Source: Brachionus plicatilis
Lineage: Eukaryota; Rotifera; Eurotatoria; Ploima; Brachionidae
Direction of reading: 5' to 3'
NCBI GenBank assembly: GCA_010279815.1
Contig: QEOQ01000109.1
Location: 146,059 to 210,058, forward strand
Length of the DNA stretch: 64,000 nucleotides
Under the pieces are notes generated by a model, which worked only from the letters and a program-made list of their open reading frames with translations, made no database searches and was not told the DNA's origin. Shown here one piece after another: positions 12,601 through 24,185 of this stretch; within the stretch, counting starts at the first letter, position 1; each line of letters opens with the position of its first letter. The position numbers and the translations under genes were made by a program.

Positions 12601-15600
12601 AAATTTAATTATAATCATTTGAGTGATGATCTGGTTGAACGCTTTAAAAAAGCGTTTCCGTGTCATAGCACTGTGGGAGATATAACGATTACAGTTGTTC
12701 CAGGCGTTGACAGTGAAGATTTGTTGGGATTTAGTGCAGAAACCATGACTTTACTGGGTGATGAGGCAGACAGAGCTAGACATATCCTTGAAAATTTAGG
12801 CCAAATGTCTTTGGATCAAATTAAAGCTAATTGTATTTTAAGAAGAAAATTTCCCGAGGAATGGACTCCTTTGAACAGATTGGCAGTGAAAGAAATAGAA
12901 AAAAATTAAAGATTTAATAGGAGGATCTATTCATCCGCTTGTGTTGCGTTTACGCGGACCAGGAACTGATTTTCTAAATGATTTACAAGGACAGGACGCT
13001 GTTGTATTCTCAATTACGCATCCAGAAATGTTGAACCTTAATCCAGCTCATCTTCGTGACCTGATGTTGGTTGGTAGGCCTAATTCAGCACTTTGTGCTC
13101 TTGATTTTGTGTCTCAAGGAAGACACAGGTGTTGGTATGAACGTGATGTAATGCTTTGGTTTGCTGCTGCCCGTGGTCTCCAACTAAATGGGAAATTACA
13201 ACTAGATTGGTCAAAACGAAATAATCGTCAAGCTGTATACAAAGCATTTGGAACTGGATATGATCAATATTTACCTCTATTAGGAACTGATCTCAGAACC
13301 GAAGTAATTAGACAAGAAAAGCGAGCGATTGACATCTGGAAGTAAGAATTTTTAGATTTAAATTTTGAACTTAAAGAAAAAGGTTTTGGATATTTTTTCA
13401 ATTTTTTCTGCTCCTAACTTAAGATTTCAAATAAAAGTTGGCAAATTGAAGTTTCGGATAAAAATTCAAGATCAAATCAATCAATTAAATTTCAAAACTT
13501 AATCAATTGATTTTGATACTTTTTAAAAAATAAATACTAATCTCACGCCTAATAATAATATTTTATTATCAAATTAAAATCAAAATTATTGAACTACAAT
13601 TTATTAAACAAAAACAATCGATTATTTAATAATTCTGGATCAATTAATTCTGTAATTCAAATTCAAAACTCTTATATTGATTCAGTCAAACTAAAATAAT
13701 TTTATTTTTCCACTTAAACAAATTATAAATTTTAAAACATGGAATTTTTTTTATCTTTAAAAAAAAATATATTTCAATTTATATTTTGATCTTTTGATTT
13801 TGATCTCAAATTCAATTTGTCTAAAAACTCTAGTGTTTTATTTACCATTTGGTAGTAGGGCTATTTGGTTCTAAATTATTTATGAGGAAAATTTTAGAGA
13901 TATATAATAGTTGAATAAAGTAATGTGAAAACGAAATACAAAGATTACAAGGAAAAAATAGAAATTTGAGGCATCTTGAAGTTGCTGATCAATTCAAAAT
14001 ATCATTTCAATTCAAAAATTTTATCCTTAGATATAAAACTTAATCTTTGATTTAACTTGAATAATTTTAATGTAACATGCTTTGCATGAAATGTAGATTT
14101 AAAAAATAAAAAAAAAATTGAAAAAATATTTTCTCAGTCCATTGATAATCGATTTTCCAAAAAATTCCAAATACGTAATAAAATGAAAATAAAACTTTAC
14201 AAAAAATCAGTTAACTAAATTGAAAATCGATTTTATCAATGTATTAAGAAAATTTTTTTTCAATTTTTTTATAGTTTCTAAATCTACATTGCATGTAAAG
14301 CATGTTACATTATAATTATTCAAGTTAAATCAAAGATTTATTTTAATTACTAAAGATAAACTATTTGAATGGAAATGATATTTTGAATTGATCATTAACT
14401 TCAAAATGCCAAATTTGAAATAAATAATTTTATAAATTGTAATTGAAATTTTTTTCTTGTATTTATGTACGAATTTAAAATAAATTAAAAATATCAAAAA
14501 AAATTGTCTAATTTATTGTAACTATTTTTCGATTTAAAGTTTTGGAAATTTTTAAAATGATAAAAAATTGAAAAATTTTTTTTCAATAATTTCAAAATTA
14601 TTTCTGTACAGAATGCATAGTGCAACATACTTGATTTTATCAACTTTGATGACAGCTCATGCTATAATGTATAATGTGCATTTATAGAAGTAATTTTAAA
14701 CTTGAATTTTACAAAATCGAAAATTAAAAAGCTAGAATGTTAATTTAACTTGTGAAGTTCATTTCAATTCGATCTTTTCAATTCAGAAATATTTGAATAA
14801 CATTTTTACTTTAAAGAATAATTTAGTTCTTTTAAATTGTAAAGTCTCGGTTTTGGAATTTAGGGATTTAAGCCAAGAATTAAATAAAACAATTAAATTT
14901 AGTTAAAGTTTATTTAAATGGAATCCGAAATTATAACAAAAGAGGTAGTGGTTTATATAGTAACTAGAACATGTGCTTCAGCTGCAGTTAATTCAAGATT
15001 AAATAATAAGTAGAGACATGTCAAGACTTGGGTCTTAACATACCTTCCCCTTAATAATTAAGAGGCAATTAGCCTCTGAAGCAATGATTGAACAACTATT
15101 TAACCATGGAATAAAAAAAAAGGTAACTAATGTATAGACACTTCAAAGGCTCTTCTGGATAATTATATCCTCCTTTACTTTAAGGTTCTTCTGAGTAAAC
15201 TCGTAAAATGTGGTAAAATTTGGTTAATTTACGGTATTTTACGTAATTGTAAAATACTGTTACAATTAAAACCCTCCAATTCAAAATTATTTAAGGAGCG
15301 AAGACAAAATTTTAAAATTTAAATAAATTTACTGAGTGCTAAATAAATTCCAATTAGAATAAATTAAATAGACAAAAAATAAGAAATTTATATTTTTGTT
15401 AAAGTGCGGCTCTAAAAGTTGCGGAATCAAGTCAGGATCAAAAATTAGCCATCGATGCCTATAAGTCAATTTTAAAGAAACATCTATCAAATTTATCATG
15501 TGAAATTTTAAATTTACAACAATTAGCCCAGAGGCTTTTGATGGCCAAAAGATTTAAGCAAAGAGACAAAATAATTTTACAGTCAGTAGAAGAATTGGTC

Positions 15601-18600
15601 ACTTCAAGTCAAATGGAAAAGATTTTCACAAGACACCATTGGCTTTCAATCGGAGGAATTTTTTTAATAAATGGTTCAACTAGACAAAATCAATCTGAGA
15701 CTTTGGACATCATTAGGAAATGTTTTCAAATAATTAATCCTCAGCTGGAGGAAAATTTAGAGGAAGAGAAAAAAATTTCTTATCTTATTGTTCCACAATT
15801 GGAAGCTGACCGAATAAGTTTATCAGAGAAAAAGCGCGAGATGTTCTCGGTAAAAGCGAGTGAAGAATGCCAAGTGAGAGCAATAGCCAGACGAGCTCAG
15901 CTGTCTTTGGAAAATAGGCAACAAAACGCTTTAAAACAGCGCCTTGATGGATTCAATCAAATGAGTGGCGATTTGAATGCAGAACAAATGTTCAACAATG
16001 CTCGCGATCTAATGCTAAATTTGTCCAATACACCGGCAAATGGTGCATATGACCAGGATTTTGTTAACAAATCATTTGGTCAGATATCTCGCCTTGCAAT
16101 TGAATACACAAAAGTTGTTATCAAAAAACTAACACCAACTCTAAGAAGTGAAAGTATGCTCGACGATCTGAACGAACTGTTTACCAATGGCCAGTTGAAT
16201 TTAAGTGCATTTGACAGATTTTGTGGTACCTATGAAAATCACGGCCACATTTCCAAACTATTTGAATTAACAGAAAATAAAGAAAAAATATTCAATTGTT
16301 GTGAATTGTTTTATTATTTAATTGCTTTAGAAAAAACAAATGAGTATTTGAGCTTGAAAATGTGCCAATTCAAAAGTGACATTTGGCGCAATTTGGCACA
16401 ATTTTTTTCAAAAACAATTGATGATCATTTTTACGAGTACAACCCTTGGTTTTTGGATCAAAAACGCGGCTCCTCATTCGTCCACTACTACGACTACTTA
16501 GGTGTCTTGAAACAAGAATGCTGCGAACAACTCTATGAAATTTCATGGAACACTCACAAAATTCTCTACCAGTATCTACTAAACTTAATTCTAAATCATT
16601 CGGATTTAAGAGCAAAAGTGCCTTGTGAAAGTGACAGAAATTTTCTGATCGGTTTGGTCAAAGACAACTCCGTTGTGATCCCAGCTATTGGCAATAATGG
16701 CACCATTGGTCAGTATGAGTCATTGTGGCGCGCTTACAACCAATTGCGCGATATAATTTTCATGCGCAATGATGGCTTTGAGTTTCCTGTCATTTTTACT
16801 CAATTTGACCAGCAATTTTTGAATGTAAATGAGAAAATTAATTTTGCCATTTTGTCACCAATCGGCCGAACCCATTACTCTCGGGCCATCATGCAATCAG
16901 CCGAATTAAATGAAAATATTTTCATCACAAGAACTGGCTTTGTGTCCGACTCTTTTTTGTTTATATCAGATGGCCACTTTTACATGACCAAGCAACAGTA
17001 TGCTCAGTGCTTGAGCCATCATGGTTTTAGTGAAAAGGAAATTCAGGCTTGTTTAAAGAGAGATGAAAGTTGTGGACGCTTTTCCATAAAGGGAATCCGA
17101 TGCGCGGCCATTTTTAAGCAACCAATTGTGATCGGATCTTGCATTGCGCACCACCATCATCCTCTTGAAATACAACTCTCAAAAGCAGGCTATCCAACTA
17201 CGGACAAGTCACCATTTTTGTTTGACTTGACCTACAACAAATCGCTTTATCCTCTGATCTATTCTAAGCATGGTTTACTTCCGCCTCAAATAGACTGGTT
17301 CCACTCGGAGACTCTGAATGAACAGGAAAATGAAGTTGTTGAAAAGATCAGTGCCAGACTTAGACCATTTGTTGCCACAAATCCCATCATAATATGCAAA
17401 GGCTCGGCCGAGTCAGGGGCCAGAAATTTGTGCAGGTTTGATGTGTTCAATGAAGTTGTACTTAGCCAAGCAGCCAGGTTTGTATATGAGGTGTCCAAGA
17501 GCCAAAATGTGACCATTCAAAAGGCCATTTTGTCCACTCCATTGACGTGGATGTCCAAATATGCTATCAAAAAATTCATTGATAGACAAATAAATGAGTT
17601 TGGTGTGAGTGTTAATGTGGACAAATATCCCAAGGATTTTATTTATGGAACTTTACGCGTCATTTTGTCATCAAGTGTGCCAGATCTTGACGATTTGTAC
17701 AATTGGAATAATTGGCAAACTTCACATTTATTGTCTCTGTCATCATTGCAAACAGCGACTAATGTTGGTCGACAAGGAACTCTTGAATTACTCTCTCCTG
17801 AAATGATTCATTCCAAATATAGAAACACTTTTCTAAATGATCTAATACAAACAGGTAAAGAAGTAATGTCAATTACGGCTAAATTCGGACCTACATACTG
17901 GAACGAGGACATTGATTTACAAGCAGTAAGTTCATTTTCCAAGTCTTTTCATCGTTTTCCTCAATATTATGCTGAATTAACGATATTTTTTGATCAATTT
18001 AGCTTTAAAAAATTACAATTTTTGGCAAGAAACATTTTTTTAAAAATTTATAGAAAAAAAAATTTCACTTTTATTTAGTTATCTGAACAGAATCTAGTTT
18101 AGTCTTAGCTATTTTTGGTAAGAAAACGAAAATGATAGCAATAAAACGACAAATTGAAGTTCATGATCACATGTAAATTTCAAATCACAAGTTTAAGTTT
18201 TAGATTTAAAAAAAAAGGGTTTTGGGAAGTTTAGTACAAAAGAACAGAACAAAGTCTTAATAATTAAATAAATTTTTTTCTATAAGTTTAGAAATTAATT
18301 TTGTTGCATCAGCTGTAAAAGTCTGCTAATGATATTCAAAATCTCTGAAAAATGCACTCCGCTCGATTATAATGAAATTTAATTTCTGCTAAACTCTCCG
18401 AATTTAGCAGATCTTGATACTTGATGCAACTTTGAATCAGAGTTGTACCAAAGTCACAAGTCAAGTGTGAGTCAGCACTTTGACTTGTTTCAAAAATATG
18501 AAAAAAACAAGTAAAAATTTGGCTTATATTTATCTTAGTACCAAAAAATAATTATTTAGAACCAAAAATTAATTATTTTTAATACCAAAAAATAAAAATA

Positions 18601-21600
18601 AAAAATAATTTTCTTAAAACCAGAATTAATTGCCTTTGAACCAAATAAAGTCAATTAGTACCAAAACTAATCAATTAGTACCAGATTTTTTTAATAAGAA
18701 ATTTAACTAATTTACTTGCTTTTATCTGACATAATGTACTTAATTAATAATTTAATGTACTTAACACAAATGACACTTATTATACTCACCTATACATCTC
18801 ACAAAAATAATATAAATTCCCAAGTACTCAATAAATAAATCTTACTACTTTTTTTTTTATAATTTACTACTTTTTTTTTTATAATTTTTAGATGACTATT
18901 TATGATGAAAATTAACTATATTTAGAAAAAAAATTGTGAACTTAATTTTATTTAACTAAATTACTTTTTTTTTGTATCTTCTATCTTAAACTATTATACT
19001 ATGTAAAAATATAAACAATTTTCATATAAGCTGACTAAAACAGCCTCGGCTGGGGTCATTTAAATAAACTTTTAAAAAAAAAAAAATAAATCTTTACAAA
19101 ATTAATCCAAAAGCAATAATAAAAAAATAAAAATAATAAAACTCAATATGTCAAATGAACAAGACCAAGACTCTGCTTCTTCATCTACCTCTGTTTTACA
19201 ACGTCAAGAACCAAATCAAGACGATACTGATAATGATATTAGTATTGAAAATATTCAAGAGATAGAAAATCGATTACAATTACAATCTCCAAACATGCTT
19301 GAGTTTCAAGTAGATACAGTATTGACAAGTATTGATAATCAACCAGCAAAAAAAAAGAGAGGACGTCCAAAAACAGTTATAGAAGAAGATGGTGTTGTAC
19401 AACCATTAAAAAGAGCAAAAGGTCGTCCAAAAAAAACAATTAATGATAATAATTGAAAAATAAATAATAGATAATATATAAAATATAATTGTTTTTTTTC
19501 TTATCTTATGCTAATTTTTTATTTTTAAATTTTTTATTTTTGGTATTAAATAATTATTTTTTGGTATTTTGTTATTTCTTTTGGTATTTTTATGATTATT
19601 TTTTGGTATTAATAATAAATATTTTTGGTTCTAAATAATTATTTTTTGGTACTAAGAAAAATATAAGCCTAAAAATTTTTACTTATTTTAAGAATAGAAT
19701 TAAAATGTATAAAAAATTAAGAGTATTGAATTTTTTTATTCAGGAAAAAATTAAATTATTTGTTTAAATTTCTTTTTCAATGTAAATATTGAAACATGAT
19801 TTTTTAAACAATTCACATAATTGTCATATTCGATTTAAGTGAATTTATTAATTAAAAACAAAAAAATTTGTGCTTAAAAAAATTTATTAAATAAGATAAA
19901 AAATATTAAAAAATAAATAAAAAATATAAAAAATATTTAAAAAATAAATAAAAAATATAATAAATCAAGATATAAAAAATTTATGACTTGCAATTTTCAT
20001 ATTTTTGAAATAAGTAAAACTCCTGACTTGTTATTTTTAAAAAATATATTTTCAAGTACAAGTCATACTTTGACTTGTTTTTGACTTGTTGAGACATTTT
20101 TTCCTGACTTTTATACAAGTCATGATCAGGTTTTTTAAGCTCTTTTTTTTTTAAATGAATACAAACTTTTGGAAAAAAATTAAAACTTTAAAAAATTTTT
20201 TGTTGTTCCATCTGAAATTGCATAAAATTTATAATTTTAATGTTTTTGTTTAAAAATTATTATTATTTAATGTCAACAAAAAAAAATATACATAAAAGTC
20301 CAGAGTGGGTTTAAAAAACCCACTATATATATAATATATAAAAAAATTTGGCCTTTCTAGTGTTAAATCAATAATATTTTAAAATTTATTATTAAATCTA
20401 CCAAATTTTACGCTTAAATTGAGAAGCATAAAAATATTGAAATGTATAAAAATTAATTTTGTGGACTAAATTTAGTAAAAAAAAAAATTAAATTGAGCTA
20501 TTAGATTAATTTTTTTGAGCAAACACAATTTTAATTTCATAATAAAAGACATTCATATAAACTTTTTTGTTTTTTAATTTTAAAGGATACAATAAAGGCC
20601 TTCAAAAATCGTAGATCTGATGTGCCAGAAAAAGACGCTTGTGGGTGCCCTACATGGTGGCCTCGATACTTAATGTTAGACTTGATACCTGAAGCAATTT
20701 TTGTCGACAATGAAGGCAAAGAGATAGCAAACTGTCAAATAATTGATATTCAGGTAAATTTAATTAATGATGAAGATTGTGAATTTATTGTCATGGACTC
20801 AACCGGCCAAAAACAACAAGCTAAAATTTCAAAATTTAAATTTTGGCTACTAGAACCAAATGTAGGCATTGGTCTGTGGCCTAACTATTGGAAACGTGAA
20901 GAAATTCGCTGCATCGAACATGGAAATACTGATTCCATTAACATTGGCATTTCTGATCGAATAGTTTTGGCAAATTTTCTAAAAGCAGGAGAACATTTTT
21001 TGAGCAAAAAAACAAAAATTTATTCAAATAAATCATTTATTATCAAAAAACAGGAAAATGTTATTGATCCTCCTTCAGAATTAGCATTGTGTCTGTACGA
21101 CTCTTTGTTCACTGTATGGCAAATTTATGGTATCATTACAATAGAACAAAACCAAACATCACTGTGGATCAAAGAAGCTTTAAAATTGGCTTTTAAAAAT
21201 TTAGCTTTTAACCAAAATCAATTGAGCAATTTATTGGATTGTGTTAGCCAAAACGATGTAGATTTTTGTCAAAAAAAATCTCAATTAGAAAAAAATAAAA
21301 TTATTCCAGTGATAAAAATTGATGCAGCCGATGTGACCAAGTGGTTATCTGATAGTGTGTACAAAAATCGCCTAATTGATTTAGTGACTGATTCTATTTT
21401 GTCTGAACCATTGGCACCGCAGCTTCAAATAGCTCCTTGTAAACAAAATTTTAATCTAGCCTCTAGAACATTTGCAGTCATTTCTGACAAACTAAATCTA
21501 ATAACTCACCAAATTTATCCATTTATCGCTGGCAAAGGCGATCATTCAATCAATGTTGTCGGTCTGCATCCATCATGGTTTTTGCCAGGCACAAATTTGG

Positions 21601-24185
21601 TCAAAAGAGCAATTCTTTTTGATTTTTACTCAAATTTATTTGTCGAATCGGACCTCAGCTCTTTCCTGGTCATCAACCATTGTTTCCTAGTGGAATTGAA
21701 TCAAACAAATGAGATGGAAAATCATAGCAAACTGAGCCTTTTGTATCAATCAGTTGGTATTGATGTCATAAATCCATTTGAGCAAAGTCAAACTAGAGCA
21801 GACGACAAACTTTGGATAAGAAAAATGCAAGAAAAAAATTTTAATATACCAAAATTTATTTTATTGAACGAATCCACTCAGGATAAAGTAGAGAATTTTG
21901 TAGCTGATTGTCAAAATGGAGTTGTCCTGCAACCGAGCTCAAACTCTACCGAATCCAATCAAGTCCATTTTTTTGACCAATTTCAAATAAAAGAAATTCT
22001 GCAGCAGTCTGAACAAATCAAAAATCCAATTTTGAGTGAATTTAAAGGCAATGTCCTATACAAACAAAAACATCATTGTGTTTTTCGATTCAATGTAGTC
22101 TGTGGCCACATAACTGTTGCTTCTTACACATCAAAATCCGATTCAAAGATCATTGGTCTTAGAGGAACAACTGGCTTGGTTTTGGACGGCTATTGTGAGC
22201 GATTGGAACAAGTGGTCAACAATTTGTATGAAAAAAGTGGAAAAAAAATTACTATTAATTCAGCACAATGGAACTATTTGCTTGGCATAGCGCACACAAT
22301 TGGTAAAAAAGTAAATTTAGCCATTATTGGAATAGACATGATCATTGAATCAAATGATGGCATGCTAACAGCTTATGTTCTTGAAGTAAATGCCAGACCA
22401 GGCACTCTGATCTTTGGTGAACAGCTAATTTTTGAGGATAACAAGATCACCTCTGTAATGTGTCCTTCGGTAGATGAAAATTTTTGCACCCAGTTGGCTT
22501 GTAGGACAAAAAGTGGCAAAAATTTTCCACAAACACTTTTGGACTGGAAAATATTTGTTGGTGAAAAAAAAAATTTTATTTTAAATTTTCTAAATCAACG
22601 CTATTCTTGTGAATTTATTGAAGAAAGACTAAATTTTATTAAAAAAACCATTGATGATGTTCTTTCAAATAATTTCGATTTGGATCGAGAGATCAAATTT
22701 TTGCTGGTGAACGGAAGGCACCGCTATTTTGGCAGTCACACAGATTTTCTTGGACTAGGCGGCCCGACAATCAATGCAACCAGTCAAAACGAAATCATGT
22801 CCATTTGCCAAGCTACAAAAGACAATTTTGTTTACATTACCAATTCAGATCTAGTTTACCAGAGTTCAATTTTTCAATTGAATGAAATAGATTTAAAAAA
22901 TGCAAAAATGGGCGAAAAAATTTGGGAACCAAGTGATTGGATTAGTTTTTTGAAAGCATGTCTAGCCTACATGGTCATTAATTTCCAAGGAGTAATGGAC
23001 AAAATTGCCGGCTTTCGAATTCACTTTAGTTCATGTGGATTGTTGAAGTTGAATTCGGGCATTGGAAGTTCGTCTTCGTCAGCCCTTACTTCAGCTTTAG
23101 TCTTGTCATTAAACCAACTATTTGACTTGAATCTTTCAACCATTCAGCTATGCCAGACAGATTATGCAGAGTTTTTTCTTGGTAAAACAGCTGGCTGTGC
23201 GGACAAGACAAGTATTCTGAATTCAGTTGACAAAAAAATGCTTTTTGTTTCATCCATGCCTGAGAAAATAATAACCAAACTTTGTTTGCCAGAGAAAATT
23301 GTTGTTCTGATGGTAGATTCAAAAATACCACGCTTGAACTCACCGCAATCAAGGGACTATTTGAAAAAATTGTCTTTTTCTGATGACAAAATAGAGGCTG
23401 TTAACAAATGGGCCAGTGGCATAATGCGAAAATTTGGCTCTTTTGTTTTTTCTTATTCCCTAAATTTAATCAAAAAAAGTTTTGTCAATATGGAAAAAAT
23501 TAAATCAGTTGGAATTGGTGATTTGAGTGTGAAAAACTTGATTGATAGAGAGGATTTTTTGCTAAGAGATTTGTGTGCAGGTGGACGACTGGAATCTTTT
23601 TATGCAAACAAATTTAAAAGATACAATTTAATTTTTAGACTTTTGAAATTGTTGCCGCAAAAAGTCAATGTTGTTATTGGAACAAATGAAGAGGTTATTT
23701 GGCCAAGAAAATCGACCCTATTTGGTCTGAGCGAAGTTGAACGATGCCATGAATATGTTCAGATGATGACAAACTTTGATGCCAATAATGTGAGCTATTT
23801 GTTTGATTTGATTAAATTTTCACACAATGGCGACAGAGCATGTGTTGACTTTAGGAATGACTTTGAGCCAACTGTTTGGCAATCGAACAGAAACAACCAC
23901 ATAACAGATGAGTTATTGGATGAATGGATTGAGAATGAAAATGAATTGCTTTGTGATAAATCAGGCGGCTTTGAAAGATCATTGCCTATTTTTGATGAAT
24001 GGGCAGATCAGCTTGAAACAACATTCAGTCATAAGGCAGCACTGAGAGTCTCGGCTGCCGGTCTTGGAGGCAACATATGTGTTCATACAGTCAATTCAAT
24101 TGCAAACGATGTTGTGAATTGGTTTGAAGAAAAATCACTTTCGGTCACAGTCATTAAACCAGGACCCTCTTTTAAACTGTTTTAG
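6631..24185 (+). CDS. Giant ATP-grasp / GHMP kinase protein (about 3,604 aa)
   Basis: Four exons, 6631-10358, 12375-13341, 15405-17925 and 20586-24185, join in matching phases with GT...AG introns; the total is divisible by three once one A is dropped from the A7 run at 12899. Residues 1 to about 2100 are mostly helical and unrecognised. Residues ~2100-2400 contain an ATP-grasp-like stretch (KGSAESGARNLCRFDV). Residues ~2700-3040 look like ATP-grasp, ending IIGIDMII...VLEVNARPG. From ~3110 comes a complete GHMP kinase: NGRHRYFGSHTDF (galactokinase-like signature), LNSGIGSSSSSALT (phosphate loop), GCADKTS with the expected catalytic Asp, and SAAGLGGN (third motif) near the C-terminus. GHMP kinases phosphorylate small metabolites, here most likely a sugar; ATP-grasp enzymes ligate carboxylates to nucleophiles. 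The actual substrates cannot be read. An AATAAA lies near 24203. The start ATG follows AACAAAA. I know of no animal protein with this layout; transfer or lineage-specific fusion are options. Confidence 0.85.
10542..10703. other. Assembly gap (162 N)
   Basis: A run of undetermined bases inside intron 1 of the giant kinase gene. The flanks are low-complexity inverted-repeat DNA, which probably caused the break. Confidence 1.
10769..11098 (-). CDS. Small unknown protein, probably element-borne
   Basis: A 109-codon frame with coding-like composition, including SYECFTVIFTVYELKVYIRG and FENTLTPEECQNYINHLKKE. It lies antisense inside intron 1 of the giant kinase gene and within the flanks of the TACAGT-type inverted repeats. 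I recognise no domain. It could be a fragment of a longer protein lost in the adjacent gap. Expression is unproven. Confidence 0.35.
   Translation of the reverse strand: MENIKYIEKNAKKVPKRIKEILWAFASRVLKKIFVSYECFTVIFTVYELKVYIRGKSIKSDLDAFDAILEFENTLTPEECQNYINHLKKERIFITIKTQLKIKLIKNLN
11380..12029. repeat. Long fold-back element with CAGAGTTG terminus
   Basis: The left arm starts CAGAGTTGTTTAAAAGTCC and carries CCAAGTCCAGGCTTTAAAAT, TAATTGCAAGAAAATTCTGT and AAGCTTAAGTTCTGAAAGAC. The right arm repeats all of these in reverse complement (GTCTTTCAGAACTTAAGCTT near 11831, ACAGAATTTTCTTGCAATTT near 11916, GGACTTGGACTT near 11978). The centre is near 11720. The right tip lacks the last 20 or so bases seen at 41438 and 47715. 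It fills much of intron 1 of the giant kinase gene and could form a hairpin in the pre-mRNA. Confidence 0.7.
12899..12905 (+). other. A7 run with single-base frame break
   Basis: Upstream the frame reads ...LNRLAVKEIEKN then stop. Removing one A gives ...KEIEKIKDLIGGSIHPLVLR, continuing without a stop to the donor at 13341. A homopolymer indel in the assembly is the simplest explanation, since the remaining ~10.8 kb of coding sequence is intact. A real lesion or a +1 programmed shift cannot be excluded from sequence alone. Confidence 0.8.
13440..13821. repeat. GGCAAATTGAAG MITE, diverged copy in intron 2
   Basis: The left end is GGCAAATTGAAGTT and the right end is ATTTTGATCTTTTGATTTTGA then CAATTTGTC, one base off the family end. 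Flanks TAAAAGTT and TAAAAACT are a worn candidate 8-bp duplication. The orientation is opposite to the copies at 28431 and 45002. The interior differs, so this is a subfamily or an old copy. Confidence 0.55.
13970..14410. repeat. GGCATCTTGAAG hAT-like MITE, copy 1
   Basis: The termini GGCATCTTGAAGTTGCTGAT and ATCATTAACTTCAAAATGCC are inverted, and the arms continue for well over 100 bases (TTCAATTCAAA, CATGCTTTGCATGAAATGTA). The 8-bp sequence AAATTTGA sits immediately outside both ends (13962-13969 and 14411-14418), a perfect target-site duplication. An 8-bp duplication is characteristic of hAT-superfamily transposition. There is no coding capacity. It lies in intron 2 of the giant kinase gene. 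Confidence 0.8.
14411..15404. other. Remaining intron 2 sequence, little recognised
   Basis: AT-rich. A more complex segment at 14930-15200 (GTCTTAACATACCTTCCCCTT near 15031) resembles a repeat end but has no partner in the window. 15195-15265 contains GTAAAAT / ATTTTACGTAATT motifs that look like worn ends of the TACAGT inverted-repeat family. Confidence 0.3.
18222..18437. repeat. Repeat E copy (GCAGA-rich) in intron 3
   Basis: Matches the reverse complement of 29420-29715: TTTAGTACAAAAGAACAGAAC at one end, and inside TTGCATCAGCTGTAAAAGTCTGC, GCTAATGATATTCAAAATCTC and TGCACTCCGC. It abuts a CAGAGTTG terminus at 18438. No coding capacity was found. Confidence 0.55.
18521..19669. mobile_element. 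MULE-like element with AT-hook frame
   Basis: The terminal inverted repeats begin GGCTTATATTTATCTTAGTA on the left and end TACTAAGAAAAATATAAGCC on the right, and extend about 75 bases (AAAAAATAATTATTTAGAACC), followed by several spaced TTGGTA / TACCAA repeats. The 9-bp sequence TAAAAATTT flanks both ends (18512-18520, 19670-19678). Nine-base duplications and long inverted repeats are the hallmark of Mutator-like elements. No transposase catalytic domain remains, so it is non-autonomous. It sits in intron 3 of the giant kinase gene, inside an older CAGAGTTG element. Confidence 0.75.
19148..19456 (+). CDS. Small AT-hook protein carried by MULE-like element
   Basis: A 102-codon frame starts with ATG at 19148 after an A-rich leader. 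The N-terminal half is acidic and Ser/Gln-rich (MSNEQDQDSASSSTSVLQRQ); the C-terminal half has two AT-hooks, KKKRGRPKT and AKGRPKKT, which bind the minor groove of AT-rich DNA. It lies between the inverted repeats of the 18521-19669 element. The degraded MULE at 30478-31734 also ends its protein in an AT-hook (KRGRGRPRKN), so this frame may be a shortened transposase tail or an accessory DNA-binding protein (inference). It has no SWIM finger and no catalytic motif. Confidence 0.55.
   Translation: MSNEQDQDSASSSTSVLQRQEPNQDDTDNDISIENIQEIENRLQLQSPNMLEFQVDTVLTSIDNQPAKKKRGRPKTVIEEDGVVQPLKRAKGRPKKTINDNN

Larger units (their letters stand above)
18438..20135. repeat. Old CAGAGTTG-type element carrying a later MULE insertion
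   Basis: The left end is CAGAGTTGTACCAAAGTCACAAGTCAAG. Inverted motifs near the right side (ACAAGTCATACTTTGACTTG at about 20060, and a final ACAAGTCATGATCAGG) pair with left-arm motifs (ACTTTGACTTGTTTCAAAAATATG). The MULE-like element at 18521-19669 interrupts it. The right tip does not carry the expected CAACTCTG, so the boundary is approximate. Confidence 0.4.

Noticed and set aside
15538..18078. An independent 846-residue gene
   Set aside because: Its end runs into an intron. The frame up to 17925 joins in phase to 20586, and the upstream codons back to 15405 join in phase to 13341, so it is an exon of the giant gene.
20622..24185. A stand-alone galactokinase gene or bacterial contaminant
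   Set aside because: The first codon is GTG in the middle of an exon with a proper acceptor at 20585, and introns surround it. A contaminant would not be spliced in phase to AT-rich animal-style exons.
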